A stretch of DNA of 64,000 bases. Source: Endomychus coccineus. Taxonomy: Eukaryota; Arthropoda; Insecta; Coleoptera; Endomychidae. A program made the position numbers and the translations under genes. The DNA lies in contig OY294069.1 in the NCBI GenBank assembly GCA_958510875.1, positions 179,100,868 through 179,164,867 on the forward strand. Reading direction: 5' to 3'. How positions within the stretch are numbered: the stretch's first letter is position 1; every line of letters starts with the position of its first letter. The notes under the pieces are model-generated. The model had not been told where the DNA came from, made no database searches, and worked only from the letters and a program-made list of their open reading frames with translations. Positions 21,809-32,450 of the stretch are shown piece after piece.

Positions 21809-23250
21809 AACATGACCCATTTATTCAAACCAACTTAACAACATGTCAACATGTCGGAGTAACAGGGATTCGTACCGCTCGAGCGGTGTTAATTTCAAAT
21901 GTCGGTCATTCGTTTGTATACTGTTGTAAGTTCTTAGGAGGAAACAATTACATAATTTTCAATGCTAACTGATCAATTTTATCCATCCTTCCACTACGGC
22001 TTGAATTTCACTTCAACGCGTGAAAGCTTGCAGTCGATTTGTTACCGTGGTGATTTCGTGTTTAGCATAATAGTTACAATGTTAATGTTATCTCGCTGAT
22101 GATGATTATCTCGATTCTTCCTTCAAAGGTATTTATTGAATATTAAACATGTCCGTAATCAAATGTTTAACTGAAATATGGCAAATAAGGCCAAGCTCCC
22201 TAATATTATACGTTCTAATGCGTCCAAATCGCGATTATGTAACTTGGAGATGTGATAAATCGTAGGTATTCTTACTTTTTTACTAATGCTATAATATTCA
22301 TTTAGTTCATTCTTTTTTTGCTATGTGCAAATACACAACGCTTCAATCGATAGATACATAGTGCATTTTAATTTATTAGCATAATACTATCACGGTGCAA
22401 TGACAAACTTTATTCCGGTAATTCAAGTAATCACAACAATGACATTCGAAACTAATTCACAAAAAAAAAACGAGACTATCTTCGATTAAATAGAAATGGT
22501 ATACTGTGGTGCGATTCGATTTCAATCGAATTGTTGATTCATACTGTCATATCACACTATTTTATATTTTACATACAATTTTAGCTCTAATTCTATTCTA
22601 TTGTCCTATATATTTATTCCAATAGTATTTAAATATATGCAATAGTATGTAACAAAATGCGTCAGTACAAATTATAAAAGTAAATCTTTTCTGGGAATAC
22701 TTCAACCGTCAAAAAACGAAACAAAATCGATTGTGACATGTGACAATAAGCGACAAAACTGCACGATATTAATTGCACATTGAAAAAATTTGAAAGAACT
22801 GATGAGAAGATATGACTCATCATTTTCACGTCCCCCTTCAAAGTAATTTATTGTTACGGATAGAAGAGTTCCTGTAATTCCGTTTAATAATATTTACAAT
22901 TAGATTCACTAAGAATAGCTGAACTGTCAATTCAATGTTGAATACATTTCTGTAATGTATTGCGTTGGCAACTGTCAATGTGAAACATCTCTGGTTTGAC
23001 GCGAATAGTGCTACGTTCGTTTAGGGAAATTCACATGGATTGGTCGGAAAATTACCAGGGAACGAGGTTTAATATTGTTGTAAACTTACTCGTTCCACTG
23101 ATAAAAAGAGCGAAACAGCTGCCTGGAACTATAAGTTTGTTATGTTACTCATTGATCTGGACTAGAAAGATTTTATCATCATCATCGAAGACTACAAGTC
23201 GACTTCCCTATGACGTCTTTTCAATTAGAAATGCTTGATGATCTTGTTGA
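21809..23250. other. Unassigned AT-rich stretch
   Basis: No gene or element was recognised. The + frame at 22996-23238 has no recognisable relative and runs into the PLE remnant. Confidence 0.4.
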
Positions 23251-23720
23251 CAACTTGAAGAATTTGCAACTTGACTATGACTATCAACTTATTTGATGTG
23301 GTTCCATCATCTCCAAGTATCGCCATAACTAACCATTTAGAACTTTTTGGAAGAATGGTCCATTTCAAATAACCTCTCTGATGATATGGAAGTTATGGCA
23401 TATTAATCAATTACTTAGGTACTCTGCATGAGCCAAAATGTTTTCACTTTTCACGAAAAATTCTACAAATAGTCACATGAAACTGCTATTGGTAGTCAGC
23501 TGTCCCCCATATTAGCAGATCTTCAGATTTTTCCTGAGTAAATTTGAAGAATTCAAAACTATTTGGTAAAGCTTGGTTCGGATATGTTTAAGATATTTTT
23601 GCGTTCATAGATACAAATTAGATAATTTCAAGTAAGTTTTAAAAATTCAAAGGAACATATTAATCACATTTACAAAATTATATGAATGTGCTACTTGGAT
23701 TCTACTAATCTAACATACGG
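23250..23720 (+). mobile_element. Penelope-like retroelement, copy 4, RT remnant
   Basis: With frame changes the + strand reads FDVVPSSPSIAITNHLELF (motif A region, about 23290-23350), FTFHEKFYK-SHETAIGSQLS then PILADL (motif B, about 23445-23525), and KAWFGYV-DIFAFIDTN (motif C, about 23570-23625). The second motif C position, where YVDD is expected, is a stop codon. The FYEQ/FYKQ-SH.TA.GS.LSP words are PLE-like and closest to copy 3 in this window. It is dead. Confidence 0.75.
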
Positions 23721-24019
23721 AGCGTGAATAATTCTTCAACAACCTCAAAACATTACCTTCAATTTAACTAGGTAGAATCCATATCTTCAATAGACATGGT
23801 GTCTTATAATACTCATTTTTCCTGCTAATTTTTATACAAAAAAGATATACTTGCTAAATCTTTCTAACTCTAAGTTCGATATTTAAAAATGTTATGCTTA
23901 TAATCAGGTATCGGGTATTGAAATAGCTATATAGTTAGGTCATAACAGGCAGAGAGGCATGGAAGGGAGGACCCCCAAATAATGAAGAAATGACCTGATA
24001 CACAAACGGCTCAAAAAAG

Positions 24020-24500
24020 TCAAAGATAAGAGCCTCACTGAGCTTAGGAAAACACGTGACGATATTTCAGGCAGAAGATGCAGGCAATACATCACTGTGC
24101 TGAAGAGTTACTAAAGCAAGAGTTTAAGGAAAAGACCATCGTCATATACTCGATAGCAAAGCGGCTATAAAAGCAATCAGCTTAACTCCAAACTTGTCTG
24201 GTTTGGCTTAGAAACCCAACAAATTTGGGCAGCCAAAACAGACTGTCTTTGGCCTAAGTACCAGGACACATAGGTTACAAAGGCAATGGAGAGGCTGATT
24301 CACTACACTGAGAAGGAGCCCGTTGTGCTCCAATTGGTCCAGAGCCTTCCTTTGGCATAGAAAAAGCGCTGCGAAAATCAAACATTACGTGGATGAAAAA
24401 GCAATCTCGAGAATGGTGGATCAAGGCGTTTTGCACAACTTAAATCCCATAGAATTGGGCCCATTGTGTGACGAATTGAAATTCCCAATGGTTCATTAAT
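24020..24500 (+). mobile_element. Non-LTR retrotransposon RNase H remnant
   Basis: Words readable on the + strand in shifting frames are VTIFQAE (24058-24080), DSKAAIKAIS (24150-24185), VPGHIGYKGNGEADSL (about 24255-24310) and RSCAPIGPEPSFGI (about 24320-24355). These are consecutive parts of a retrotransposon RNase H, including the DS and GHxG...EAD catalytic segments. There are many stops. No RT part was found upstream. Confidence 0.75.
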
Positions 24501-25275
24501 GTAATTTAATATCCGTTGAGGTATAACCAGCGAGGGAAATTAATAATCATTCAAAGAATCCAGTTGAGTACACTGACTCAAAATTGTGTATAACATAAAG
24601 TTGGTAATGTGTTAAAGCTGTCGGTATTTTTTTAATGATCTACTACCGCGAGCTCTAATGAAGCTGAAATCTGTAGATAAGAGTCACCAGTGCCAATTTT
24701 AAATGATTCCGCTGATTTCAAGGTCGTTCCTAGTAATTACGTTGAGCATGAAATAGTTTCTCGCTGCGGAAACGATAGTTCTAACTCCGTTAGTTATTTT
24801 ATGTCTCTCATATTATTTTATGGTATGTGTTTGTTTATCAGTTTCCTTGAAAAATAAATAGGTCACAATTGCATTGAAAATTCAATTCCTCCGTAAAATT
24901 TGATTTTCCTAACAACGACCTCACAATCTAGGACGTTCGAATAGTCGGCTTGCAATCATAATTATGCGATTATTTTGTAGCAGCTCGATTATCACCTCAC
25001 ATGTGGTGTTACATCTTTTTTAGATTTCCGTAATTGACAACCTTGCAGTTGGTATTGATTAACCGTCGCGGCTTTACAGATCGCAGTGTTCCGACTGCAA
25101 TTGAGAAAACATATTAATGAGTGAACGTTTAAACTATAAAGAGATACACTGTCTTCGACAAAAGGAATCAATTTATTGCTTTTTTTGCATCACCAGTCAT
25201 GATAATAGTTATTGGAAAACGAATTACTGAAAAAGTACTTGCTGGGGTAGTGTTATAGATGAAGTTATTAAAATA
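24501..25275. other. Unassigned AT-rich stretch
   Basis: Nothing recognisable precedes the mariner end at 25276. Confidence 0.4.
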
Positions 25276-25485
25276 ATATGAGGGCAAGGTGGAAAAATCA
25301 TGAAAAATAATGACTTTTGTGATGTACCATTTTCAACTAGAACGCATTAAAATTTTCATGCTGATGTGTCATTCAGTTCTGTTTTGACACCCATCGAAAG
25401 CAAGCAACCTTGAAGATTCTTGTAAACATGGAAAAATGTGAATTTAGCGTCTTGATTAAACATTACGGGGACTATTCTCCATCGA

Positions 25486-26037
25486 TTGGAACGATTCATA
25501 AGTGGTAGTATGACCACAAAGAAAGCCGAACAGTCTGGTCGTCCAATTGAGGTTACAACGCCAGAAATCGTCGGTAAAATCCAGGGTATGATATTGGAAG
25601 ATCGGCGAGTTAAAGTGCACGAAATTGCTGAGGCTATGGGCATCTCAACCGAACGGGTACGGAACATTTTGCATACATGTTCGAATATGAGAAAGCTATC
25701 TGACATATCAGAAACCAAAGAACAGTCGACAAGTGGATTTATCCTTGCGAATCGAAGTCACAGTAGGTTTATCCGCCAACAAAGTCATGGCGATAGTTTT
25801 TTTGGGATGCACACGGTATCGTCCATATCGATTACCTTGAAAAGGGGAAAAACTATCACCGGCGTGGCTTTTATCATGCAGAGCTGTTCGATCGATTTGA
25901 CGCCGATTTGAAGCGAAAGCTGCTGCATTTGGCAAAGAAAAAAGTGCTATTCCATCAGTACAATTCCCCGGCGCACAGGTCCGCAGTCGCAATGGAAAAA
26001 TTGCACGAATTGCGCTATGATTTGGTTCACTATCCAC
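25486..26037 (+). pseudogene. mariner transposase, N-terminal and central parts
   Basis: The helix-turn-helix region (RRVKVHEIAEAMGISTERVR) is in frame from 25486. The catalytic core begins near 25795 in another frame with WDAHGIVHIDYLEKGK, where the second Asp of the mariner D,D34D triad is visible. The HQYNSPAHRS segment (about 25953-25983) would normally read H.DNAPAHRS, so the Asp there is replaced by Tyr. The coding sequence is interrupted at 26038 by the LTR insertion. There is no active product. Confidence 0.85.
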
Positions 26038-26038
26038 T

Positions 26039-26700
26039 TGTGCTGTATGCTGCTGTTGTTTACACTTTTTGTATGACTCAGTATGATGGTAGTTGGTTGA
26101 AGAAATAGCACTTGATGATTTTAAGTTATTTATTCACACCTATATACAGTTATGTATAAACTACACTAACAGAACTGAGTCGCCTTATTTATGAAGGCTA
26201 GTTTCCCTAAAGTTGTAAGTCTCTAGGTTAACTTTTGATTATAAGATTGATATGTTAATATTATTGCAAGTAATAATGTTACTCGTTGAAGTGATATCGT
26301 TGTGATTGTTATAGCAATGTAATGATGTTGCTCGTAGAATGAATTTGATTTGAATGTTTTATTTTCTAAAAGTCGTTTACTTCAGGCAAGTTTAAGACTA
26401 AAAAGGTCTGTAAAGAAGGGTAGTAGCTGCTATCGTTGGCTACATATGTGTTGACCAGAAATCCCAGGCAACACAACCATTCTTAGAAGTACCCATATAA
26501 ATAAGCCATGTCAACTCATCAATAACACTTCGTCCGCTGATGACAACTTGACACAAGAATCCCATTTGCGATTGTTTCCAGATGTGTCGTAAATACATTC
26601 ACAGAGGCTATAATAGCTAATATACAGAAAATGATATTTTAAATGACTTTCATAATTATTGTCAATATGTATAAAAATATGAATACGTTAACCTTAAACA
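26039..26700. mobile_element. Solo LTR (662 bp) inside the mariner, 5-bp target duplication
   Basis: The insert starts TGTGCTGTATGC and ends CCTTAAACA, giving the TG...CA ends of an LTR. It is flanked by CCACT at 26034-26038 and 26701-26705. Removing insert and one duplication restores the mariner phrase (VHYP then CSPDLAPCDF), so the boundaries are exact. A 5-bp duplication fits Copia, BEL/Pao or ERV-like integrases. A CCATATAAATAAGCC TATA-like box lies at about 26490 on the + strand, but orientation is not certain. The sequence is unlike the other LTR family in this window. Confidence 0.85.
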
Positions 26701-26884
26701 CCACTATGTTCTCCAGATTTGGCCCCCTGCGATTTTTATCTATTTCCAAACTTGAAGAAATGACTCGGCAACACATTACACTAAATACATCTTAAAATTC
26801 AGAAAATGACAGCTGAACATTCCATTAAGGCGAAACAACTCAGAAGGCACTTGATATAAATAGAAACGATTATAAAATATCTTA

Positions 26885-27325
26885 TTCATACGTAGAAATG
26901 CCAGAATAGAATAGAATAGTTTATTATGTGAAGAAGTATTTTTATTCACAAAGATTTTTCATAATATGATCGTAATTGTACATGAGAAATAGATCCTTAT
27001 GTGGGCACAAAACATTATACAATCTATATTTTACACAAATAACTATCTAAGTATTACAATGTACGAAAAAAAATTTAAACAACTTACTAAAAATATACGT
27101 AACATTTAGTAAATATTAATTTAATTTCATATCATAATATTTATTGCATGTATAAACTACTGTTTACATTTGTCAAATAAAACCTGAATCATATCCTAAG
27201 ATATGTATATGAAAAAAGATTTAAAATGTTTGTGAGTAAATGTAGTTAATAATTTATATGGAACACAGAATGGACTGCGTGGACATGTATGACATGCCAT
27301 ACAAAATTTATATAAACCCATTCAA
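26885..27325. other. Unassigned AT-rich stretch
   Basis: No recognisable feature; it separates the mariner from the non-LTR tail. Confidence 0.4.
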
Positions 27326-27830
27326 AACTATTTAAAACAATCAATTGGCCAATGGGGCAACAAAAACTCCTTTATCGAGTAGAATGCAAGATTGAGGAAG
27401 AATTTTTTTAATGTAGGCTTAGAAACATTGAGTGAGCACTCTTTTAGCTTCTTGGGTAGCTTGTTCATAAATATTTTACATTAATAGTTAGCAGAACAGC
27501 GACTCGAATTTAATCTTAATTAGTCCATATGAATATTATAGCAACATCTAGTGTTATAATTAAGCAGATTATTATTTAAAACATGTGTATCAGACGACAT
27601 ATCCATTAGTATGCAATTATAAATATATAGTGACGGAAAAGTCATAATTTTGAAATCAATAAAACTGTTTCTAATGACATCTCTAAAACGCTTCTTTGTT
27701 GAGATTCTCAACACTTTTCTTTGAAGGCGAAAAATCCTATCCGAATGAGATAATTGATAATGTAAAGAAACTATAATATGTTTACCTACTTCTTAGTACA
27801 ATCCCATAGAAAGTGACCATAATAAAGTAT
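27325..27830 (-). mobile_element. Jockey/CR1-type non-LTR retrotransposon, C-terminal RT remnant
   Basis: The - strand reads RLQRKVLRISTKKRFRDVIR (about 27735-27670), FIDFKIMTFPSLYIYNCIL (27665-27610), NNLLNYNTR (27575-27550), then FMNKLPKKLKECSLNVSKPT and FLNLAFYSIKEFL (27470-27375). This is the usual sequence after the RT core of Jockey/CR1-like ORF2: an R-x-I motif, a P-S-YIY segment, an N-x-R motif, NKLP, and finally YS.DEFL. Two stops and a short insertion near 27530 break the frame. Confidence 0.75.
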
Positions 27831-29865
27831 GCTGTTTATAGCGATTATTCACTTATATCTTGATTTTGGTCGACCTCATCGATTCTGTTTGACGAAACTT
27901 TGTTTCAATACGTCTTCGTTGTTGAAAAATTTAAATCTAAAGGTAGTTTTAACCACGGTACATATTGTCGTGACCATGAGTTCTGCTTATTCCATAGACA
28001 ATGTCCTTAATAAAATCATGTCGTATAGGGACCATTATACTTATGTTTGAATCGGCCTCCTTCTGAGAGATCCTGTTGAACAGATTTCGGCGATTGTTAC
28101 GACTATATGGAATTACAAATTGTCTTAAGGGAATAATGGAAAAATCTCTATTTTGGTCGACTCCTTCTATTCTGTTGAAACTTCGTTTCGATACTTTTCC
28201 GATGATGAGTAATTCATACAATCAATCAGTCAATCAAAGAGGAAGCGGAAAGTTCGGTGCGCACTTAGACATTCCTTGATTGGGCTCATTTGTTTGAACA
28301 AAGTTTTCAAAGTAGCTATTTCTTGTAGAACATACGTGTACACTAGTTAGCCGTTTGCTAACATTCATGAAATAATTGTTGAATTGAATCTATCAAAGTC
28401 CTCTTGTAATTTATTATCCCGAAGCATATTTCTCTTAATACATTTGTCCTATGTGCATTTCCTGTAATCTCATTTATCACTTACCAGATGTTTTTAGAAT
28501 TATGGATATTTTGTAGAATATGATTTTGTTAACTAAAAACAAAATTAATTAATATAAACTTTCTATTCAAATGTATTTGAAAAATATATTTTATCAGTTC
28601 ATATAGAGCTATCGTTAAATCGTCTCCCTTCTGGTGTTAACATTCTAGATTGGCTGGATTGAATCTGTGACATCATTGTATAATCACGGTTACAAGTAAA
28701 TTTGTTGTATTAACTGTACAACGAACAAACTCCATAAAATGAATTGATGTACAGTTGATATCCAGCGGAAAGTGGTGACAAATTAAGCCTTTTCCATTAT
28801 CGGATAAACGATATTCCAATATTCGACATAACGACAATATTGTCCAACACTATTGCCTACAATTCAGTCAACTAGTTATTTTTAAAGCAATTTCTAGTTA
28901 GTGCTGTGAAGTAAAGATAACTATTTACTTCATGAGTAAATATATCACGCTGAAAATCGCTTTGCAAGGTAAATAACTGAATTAAATATTCATAGTAGCG
29001 TTTCGTATAAGTTTGGAATGTAAATACTCCATCATTATATCACTGAACTCAAAAAAATTGTTTCTTATATTTGTGAACAATATGAACATTAAGAACAAAG
29101 TATACGAATGTGATATTTCAATTCCGTTATTATATTTTGCAACCTAACCTCACTCTTATATTAATTAGGGAAGCCACATAACGCGAGATATTCCTCGAAT
29201 ATTGCATTTCCAATGCAATTACGTACGTAAAGATCATATTACAAAGCTGAAATTTCTGTACTTGAAGTAATTCCGAGAACGAAATGAGTCGTATAGCAAA
29301 CGGTACTAGAACGAAATGTTCACCCGTCCAGTGATAATTGCGCTCGCATATCGCCCAATAATCCTTATGTAACAATATGCAACCTTCAAATTCACCTGAC
29401 CTCAATCCTATTTCGCTTAAAGCGATATAGATATCATAGTTCATTAGCCGGCACTCTCACATTCTTGATATAATCCGTTGCACATATTGTTAGCACCTTG
29501 CAAAATTAATATAATTTTCACCTACATCGGAGATAGATTCAGTTATGTCTGTTATCAACGCTCTTTAATATGACGATTAACGAAGGATTGTTGAATTAAC
29601 GCCATTTTCAGTAGTAAAGTTCTCAATTTTGAAAGTATTGTTTTCTGCAATTTTCTGTGTCTTGGAAAGTGTTTTGAAGCAAAGTTCTCAGTCTGTAACA
29701 TCAAAAGGATACTGCACATAAAAATCTAGACATTCAGTCAGTGAGCCTACGCATTTATGTATCAAGTTACATAATGCCACTATTACACGTTGAATTCACT
29801 ATATAAATATTTAGCTTATTTTCATTCAGTCTATATTTATTTACAATTCAATACTCCGATAAAAC
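27831..29865. other. Gene-poor stretch with a duplicated block
   Basis: TTTTGGTCGACCTC followed by ATTCTGTTTGACGAAACTTTG (27858-27906) recurs in diverged form about 285 bases further (28143-28195). No gene was recognised; the - frame at 29130-29444 and the paired frames at 27949-28279 are not supported. Confidence 0.4.
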
Positions 29866-29942
29866 TATAACCATTAATACTTCAGAAGTTGGAGAATAAA
29901 ACTCAAATTTTACACAAAACTTTTAACATTTAATTTAAAAAT

Positions 29943-29982
29943 GCTGACAAATTGTTTCACCACACTGTGGCATTATCAAAGC
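29943..29982 (-). ncRNA. Hammerhead ribozyme variant with U3-A8 core, PLE copy 5
   Basis: Downstream of the RT/endonuclease frame and in its sense: stem I GCU/AGC, core UUGAUAA, stem II GCCAC/GUGGU with loop AGU, GAAA, a two-pair stem III (A-U, C-G) around AAUUU, and cleavage expected after GUC. Relative to CUGAUGA, C3 is U and G8 is A; these two bases pair with each other in the active fold, so the double change keeps the pair. The extra U between core and stem II is the same as in the copy 1 motif. Activity is uncertain because G8 acts in catalysis. Confidence 0.65.
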
Positions 29983-30028
29983 GAGGAGTTGTCAACTAAA
30001 GCTAAATCTAAAAGTATGTCCTTAAATA

Positions 30029-31579
30029 TCAGGGATCAGAATGTGGTGCAAATTGAGGGATGGGGGTGGATAATGGTGGGAGTGTGTTTACGAAATTGTT
30101 AACAAGCGGTGAATTATATGTGTCGATTTGATCATTTAATATTACATTATTATTGTTTTTTGCGTGTTTCAAAATTTCTATGGATTCTAATATATTAAGT
30201 TTATGTCCTTTTTCCTGAATATGTAGAATATCAGGATTAAGGGTGAAATTGTGGTTATGTTCCAACAGGTGATTTGCGTAATTAGAGTCTTCTTTTTTGA
30301 GCCTGTAACTTCTCAAATGTTCATTGAACCTTACGCTGAAACTGCGTCCAGTTTGTCCTATGTACAAAGCACTACAGTCATCACATCTCAGTCTGTAAAC
30401 TCCAGATTTCTTTAAGTTATCTTTTTTAGATTTCGAGTTATTAATATACGAGCATAGGTTATTTGTTGTTTTAAAGGCGACGTTTTTATTCTGTTTTTTA
30501 AGGAATTGAGATATTTTTAGTGAATGTTTACCTAAATATGTTAGACATGTGAAATTTGATTTTGTATTATTATTAATTTGCGGATAAATTATGCTTAAGG
30601 CTTTTTTATTGAGTTTATTTTGGAGTATTTTATTAATTATCTTGACATTATAACCGTTATTTTTGGCAATATCTACGATTCTGTTTAATTCTAAATGGAA
30701 ATTATCTTTACTTAATGGGACATTAATTAATCTATGTATCATACAATTATATGCTGCCAGCTTATGTGATTGTGGATGTAAAGAAGTGTTGTGTATTGTG
30801 GTATCTGTGTGGGTGGGCTTGTGATAAATAGCGAAAGAAAAGTAATTATTTGTGTGTGAAATTGTCAGATCTAAAAAGTTTAAGGACTTGTTGTTTTCCA
30901 TCTCTAATGTGAATTCTATATTTGGGTGTAAGTTGTTGATATAGGTGAGAAAAGAATTTATTTGACGGTTACTGCCTGGATAGCAAGCGATTACGTCGTC
31001 AACATAGCGATACCAATATACAAACATGTGCTGAAAATTGGAATTTAAAATCTTAGTTTCCAAGTAATTCATAAATATTTCTGCTAGCAACGGAGATAAT
31101 GGCGAACCCATGGGGAGTCCGGTGTTCTGTTTGTAATATTTATCGTTAATTGTGAAATAATTTTGGTCTATGCAAAGTGAGATTAAACTTAATATTTCCT
31201 GTGTTATTGCCGGTAAAGTATTATTGCGGATTAAAAGATCTTCAATTAGAGTGATGGTCAATTGTGTGGGAATACTTGGAAAAAGGTTCTTGACATCAAA
31301 AGAAACAAGTTTGATATTTGTCTTTAGTTCTACATCTTTTATTTTTTCTATTAACTGGAAAGAGTTTTTTATACTGTATTTAGGTTTAAAGTTTGTATAT
31401 GTTGATATTATGTTGACTAACTTTTTCGCTATTTTTTGACAGGGTGCATTGATATATGAACAGACGGGTCTTATGGGAGTATCGTCTTTGTCAATTTTTA
31501 ATAAACCATAAAGAGAAGGTGGTTGAGGATTCATGTTCATTAAACGAGGCTTCTCATATTCAGTCAAAATAATTTCCAT
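30029..31579 (-). CDS. PLE copy 5 polyprotein: RT plus GIY-YIG endonuclease, N-terminally truncated
   Basis: One uninterrupted frame of 516 codons. SLYGLLKIDKDDTPIRPVCS (residues 22-41) is the PLE pre-RT segment; SFDVKNLFPS (93-102) is RT motif A with Asp95; TGLPMGSPLSPLLAEIF (153-169) is motif B; WYRYVDDVIA has the catalytic YVDD at 192-195; NFLDLTISHT and YHKPTHTD follow. The GIY-YIG endonuclease has GVYRLRCDDC (393-402) and LYIGQTGRSFSVRFNEH (405-421) with the CxxC pair and Arg417. It would reverse-transcribe at a nicked target and cut DNA. All catalytic motifs are present, but the first few hundred residues usual for PLEs are missing: the Met sits at the inversion junction, so this is a truncated ORF, probably not autonomous. 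Confidence 0.9.
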   Translation of the reverse strand: MEIILTEYEKPRLMNMNPQPPSLYGLLKIDKDDTPIRPVCSYINAPCQKIAKKLVNIISTYTNFKPKYSIKNSFQLIEKIKDVELKTNIKLVSFDVKNLFPSIPTQLTITLIEDLLIRNNTLPAITQEILSLISLCIDQNYFTINDKYYKQNTGLPMGSPLSPLLAEIFMNYLETKILNSNFQHMFVYWYRYVDDVIACYPGSNRQINSFLTYINNLHPNIEFTLEMENNKSLNFLDLTISHTNNYFSFAIYHKPTHTDTTIHNTSLHPQSHKLAAYNCMIHRLINVPLSKDNFHLELNRIVDIAKNNGYNVKIINKILQNKLNKKALSIIYPQINNNTKSNFTCLTYLGKHSLKISQFLKKQNKNVAFKTTNNLCSYINNSKSKKDNLKKSGVYRLRCDDCSALYIGQTGRSFSVRFNEHLRSYRLKKEDSNYANHLLEHNHNFTLNPDILHIQEKGHKLNILESIEILKHAKNNNNVILNDQIDTYNSPLVNNFVNTLPPLSTPIPQFAPHSDP

Positions 31580-32399
31580 TTAGAATTAAACAGAATCGTA
31601 GATATTGCCAAAAATAACGGTTATAATGTCAAGATAATTAATAAAATACTCCAAAATAAACTCAATAAAAAAGCCTTAAGCATAATTTATCCGCAAATTA
31701 ATAATAATACAAAATCAAATTTCACATGTCTAACATATTTAGGTAAACATTCACTAAAAATATCTCAATTCCTTAAAAAACAGAATAAAAACGTCGCCTT
31801 TAAAACAACAAATAACCTATGCTCGTATATTAATAACTCGAAATCTAAAAAAGATAACTTAAAGAAATCTGGAGTTTACAGACTGAGATGTGATGACTGT
31901 AGTGCTTTGTACATAGGACAAACTGGACGCAGTTTCAGCGTAAGGTTCAATGAACATTTGAGAAGTTACAGGCTCAAAAAAGAAGACTCTAATTACGCAA
32001 ATCACCTGTTGGAACATAACCACAATTTCACCCTTAATCCTGATATTCTACATATTCAGGAAAAAGGACATAAACTCAATATACTAGAATCCATAGAAAT
32101 ATTGAAACACTCAAGAAACAATAATAATGTAATATTAAATGATCAAATAGACACATATAATTCACCGCTTGTTAACAATTTTGTAAACACACTCTCACCA
32201 TTATCCACCCCCATCCCTCAATTTGCACCACATTCTGATCCCTGATATTTAAGGACATACTTTTAGATTTAGCTTTAGTTGACAACTCCTCGCTTTGATA
32301 ATGCCACAGTGTGGTGAAACAATTTGTCAGCATTTTTAAATTAAATGTTAAAAGTTTTGTGTAAAATTTGAGTTTTATTCTCCAACTTCTGAAGTATTA
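31580..32399 (+). mobile_element. Inverted partial copy of PLE copy 5
   Basis: It begins TTAGAATTAAACAGAATCG, the complement of about 30700, and runs through the endonuclease tail and terminal region. A frame at 31907-32245 (112 codons) begins MYIGQTGRS, where the Met replaces the Leu of the main frame; this is the GIY-YIG tail without its first half and is not a gene of its own. The arm makes 29879-32399 a giant snap-back with a spacer of about 880 bases. Confidence 0.92.
32292..32331 (+). ncRNA. Hammerhead variant (U3-A8), inverted copy
   Basis: Identical to the motif at 29943-29982 and on the opposite strand: GCU (32292-32294), UUGAUAA (32295-32301), stem II, GAAAC, AAUUU, GUC|AGC to 32331. 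Its identity shows that the unusual core was already present in the source element rather than arising after insertion. Confidence 0.62.
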
Positions 32400-32450
32400 T
32401 GAATTTACACTACATAAACGCCGAAACCATAGATATATATAACCATTAAT

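Larger units (their letters stand above)
25276..26880 (+). mobile_element. mariner-family DNA transposon, split by a solo LTR
   Basis: The left end TATGAGGGCAAGGTGGAAAAATC resembles the end TATACGAGGGCAAGAGGAAAAGTCC of the mariner at 40144. Transposase words follow on the + strand: GRPIEVTTPEIVGKIQGMIL and VKVHEIAEAMGISTERVRNIL (N-terminal helix-turn-helix), FFWDAHGIVHIDYLEKGKTI (containing the second catalytic Asp, WDAHG), FDADLKRKLLHLAKKKVLFH then QYNSPAHRS, and after the inserted LTR CSPDLAPCDFYLFPNLKK. Several frameshifts and the deletion of the first VDETW segment make it inactive. The right inverted repeat was not found. Confidence 0.88.
29866..32450 (-). mobile_element. Penelope-like retroelement, copy 5, youngest, with inverted partial copy and target duplication
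   Basis: A - strand PLE (29879 to about 31579) is joined head-on to a + strand partial copy (about 31580-32399) that repeats its last 820 bases almost exactly. The only protein differences noticed in the endonuclease tail are KHAK/KHSR and NTLPP/NTLSP. The unit is flanked by TATAACCATTAAT at 29866-29878 and 32438-32450, a 13-bp target duplication. About 40 extra bases (32400-32437) lie between the right arm and the duplication, as known for some Penelope insertions. The junction near 31569-31579 shares ATGGAAATTAT, suggesting microhomology. The high arm identity implies a recent insertion. Confidence 0.92.

Noticed and set aside
21754..21972. 72-codon + strand frame
   Set aside because: Begins inside the last satellite unit and has no recognisable relative.
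25708..26037. 109-codon - strand frame opposite the mariner
   Set aside because: Antisense shadow of transposase sequence.
31907..32245. 112-codon + strand frame with YIGQTGRS
   Set aside because: It is the tail of the GIY-YIG domain in the inverted PLE arm, lacking the first half of the domain, with a chance Met.
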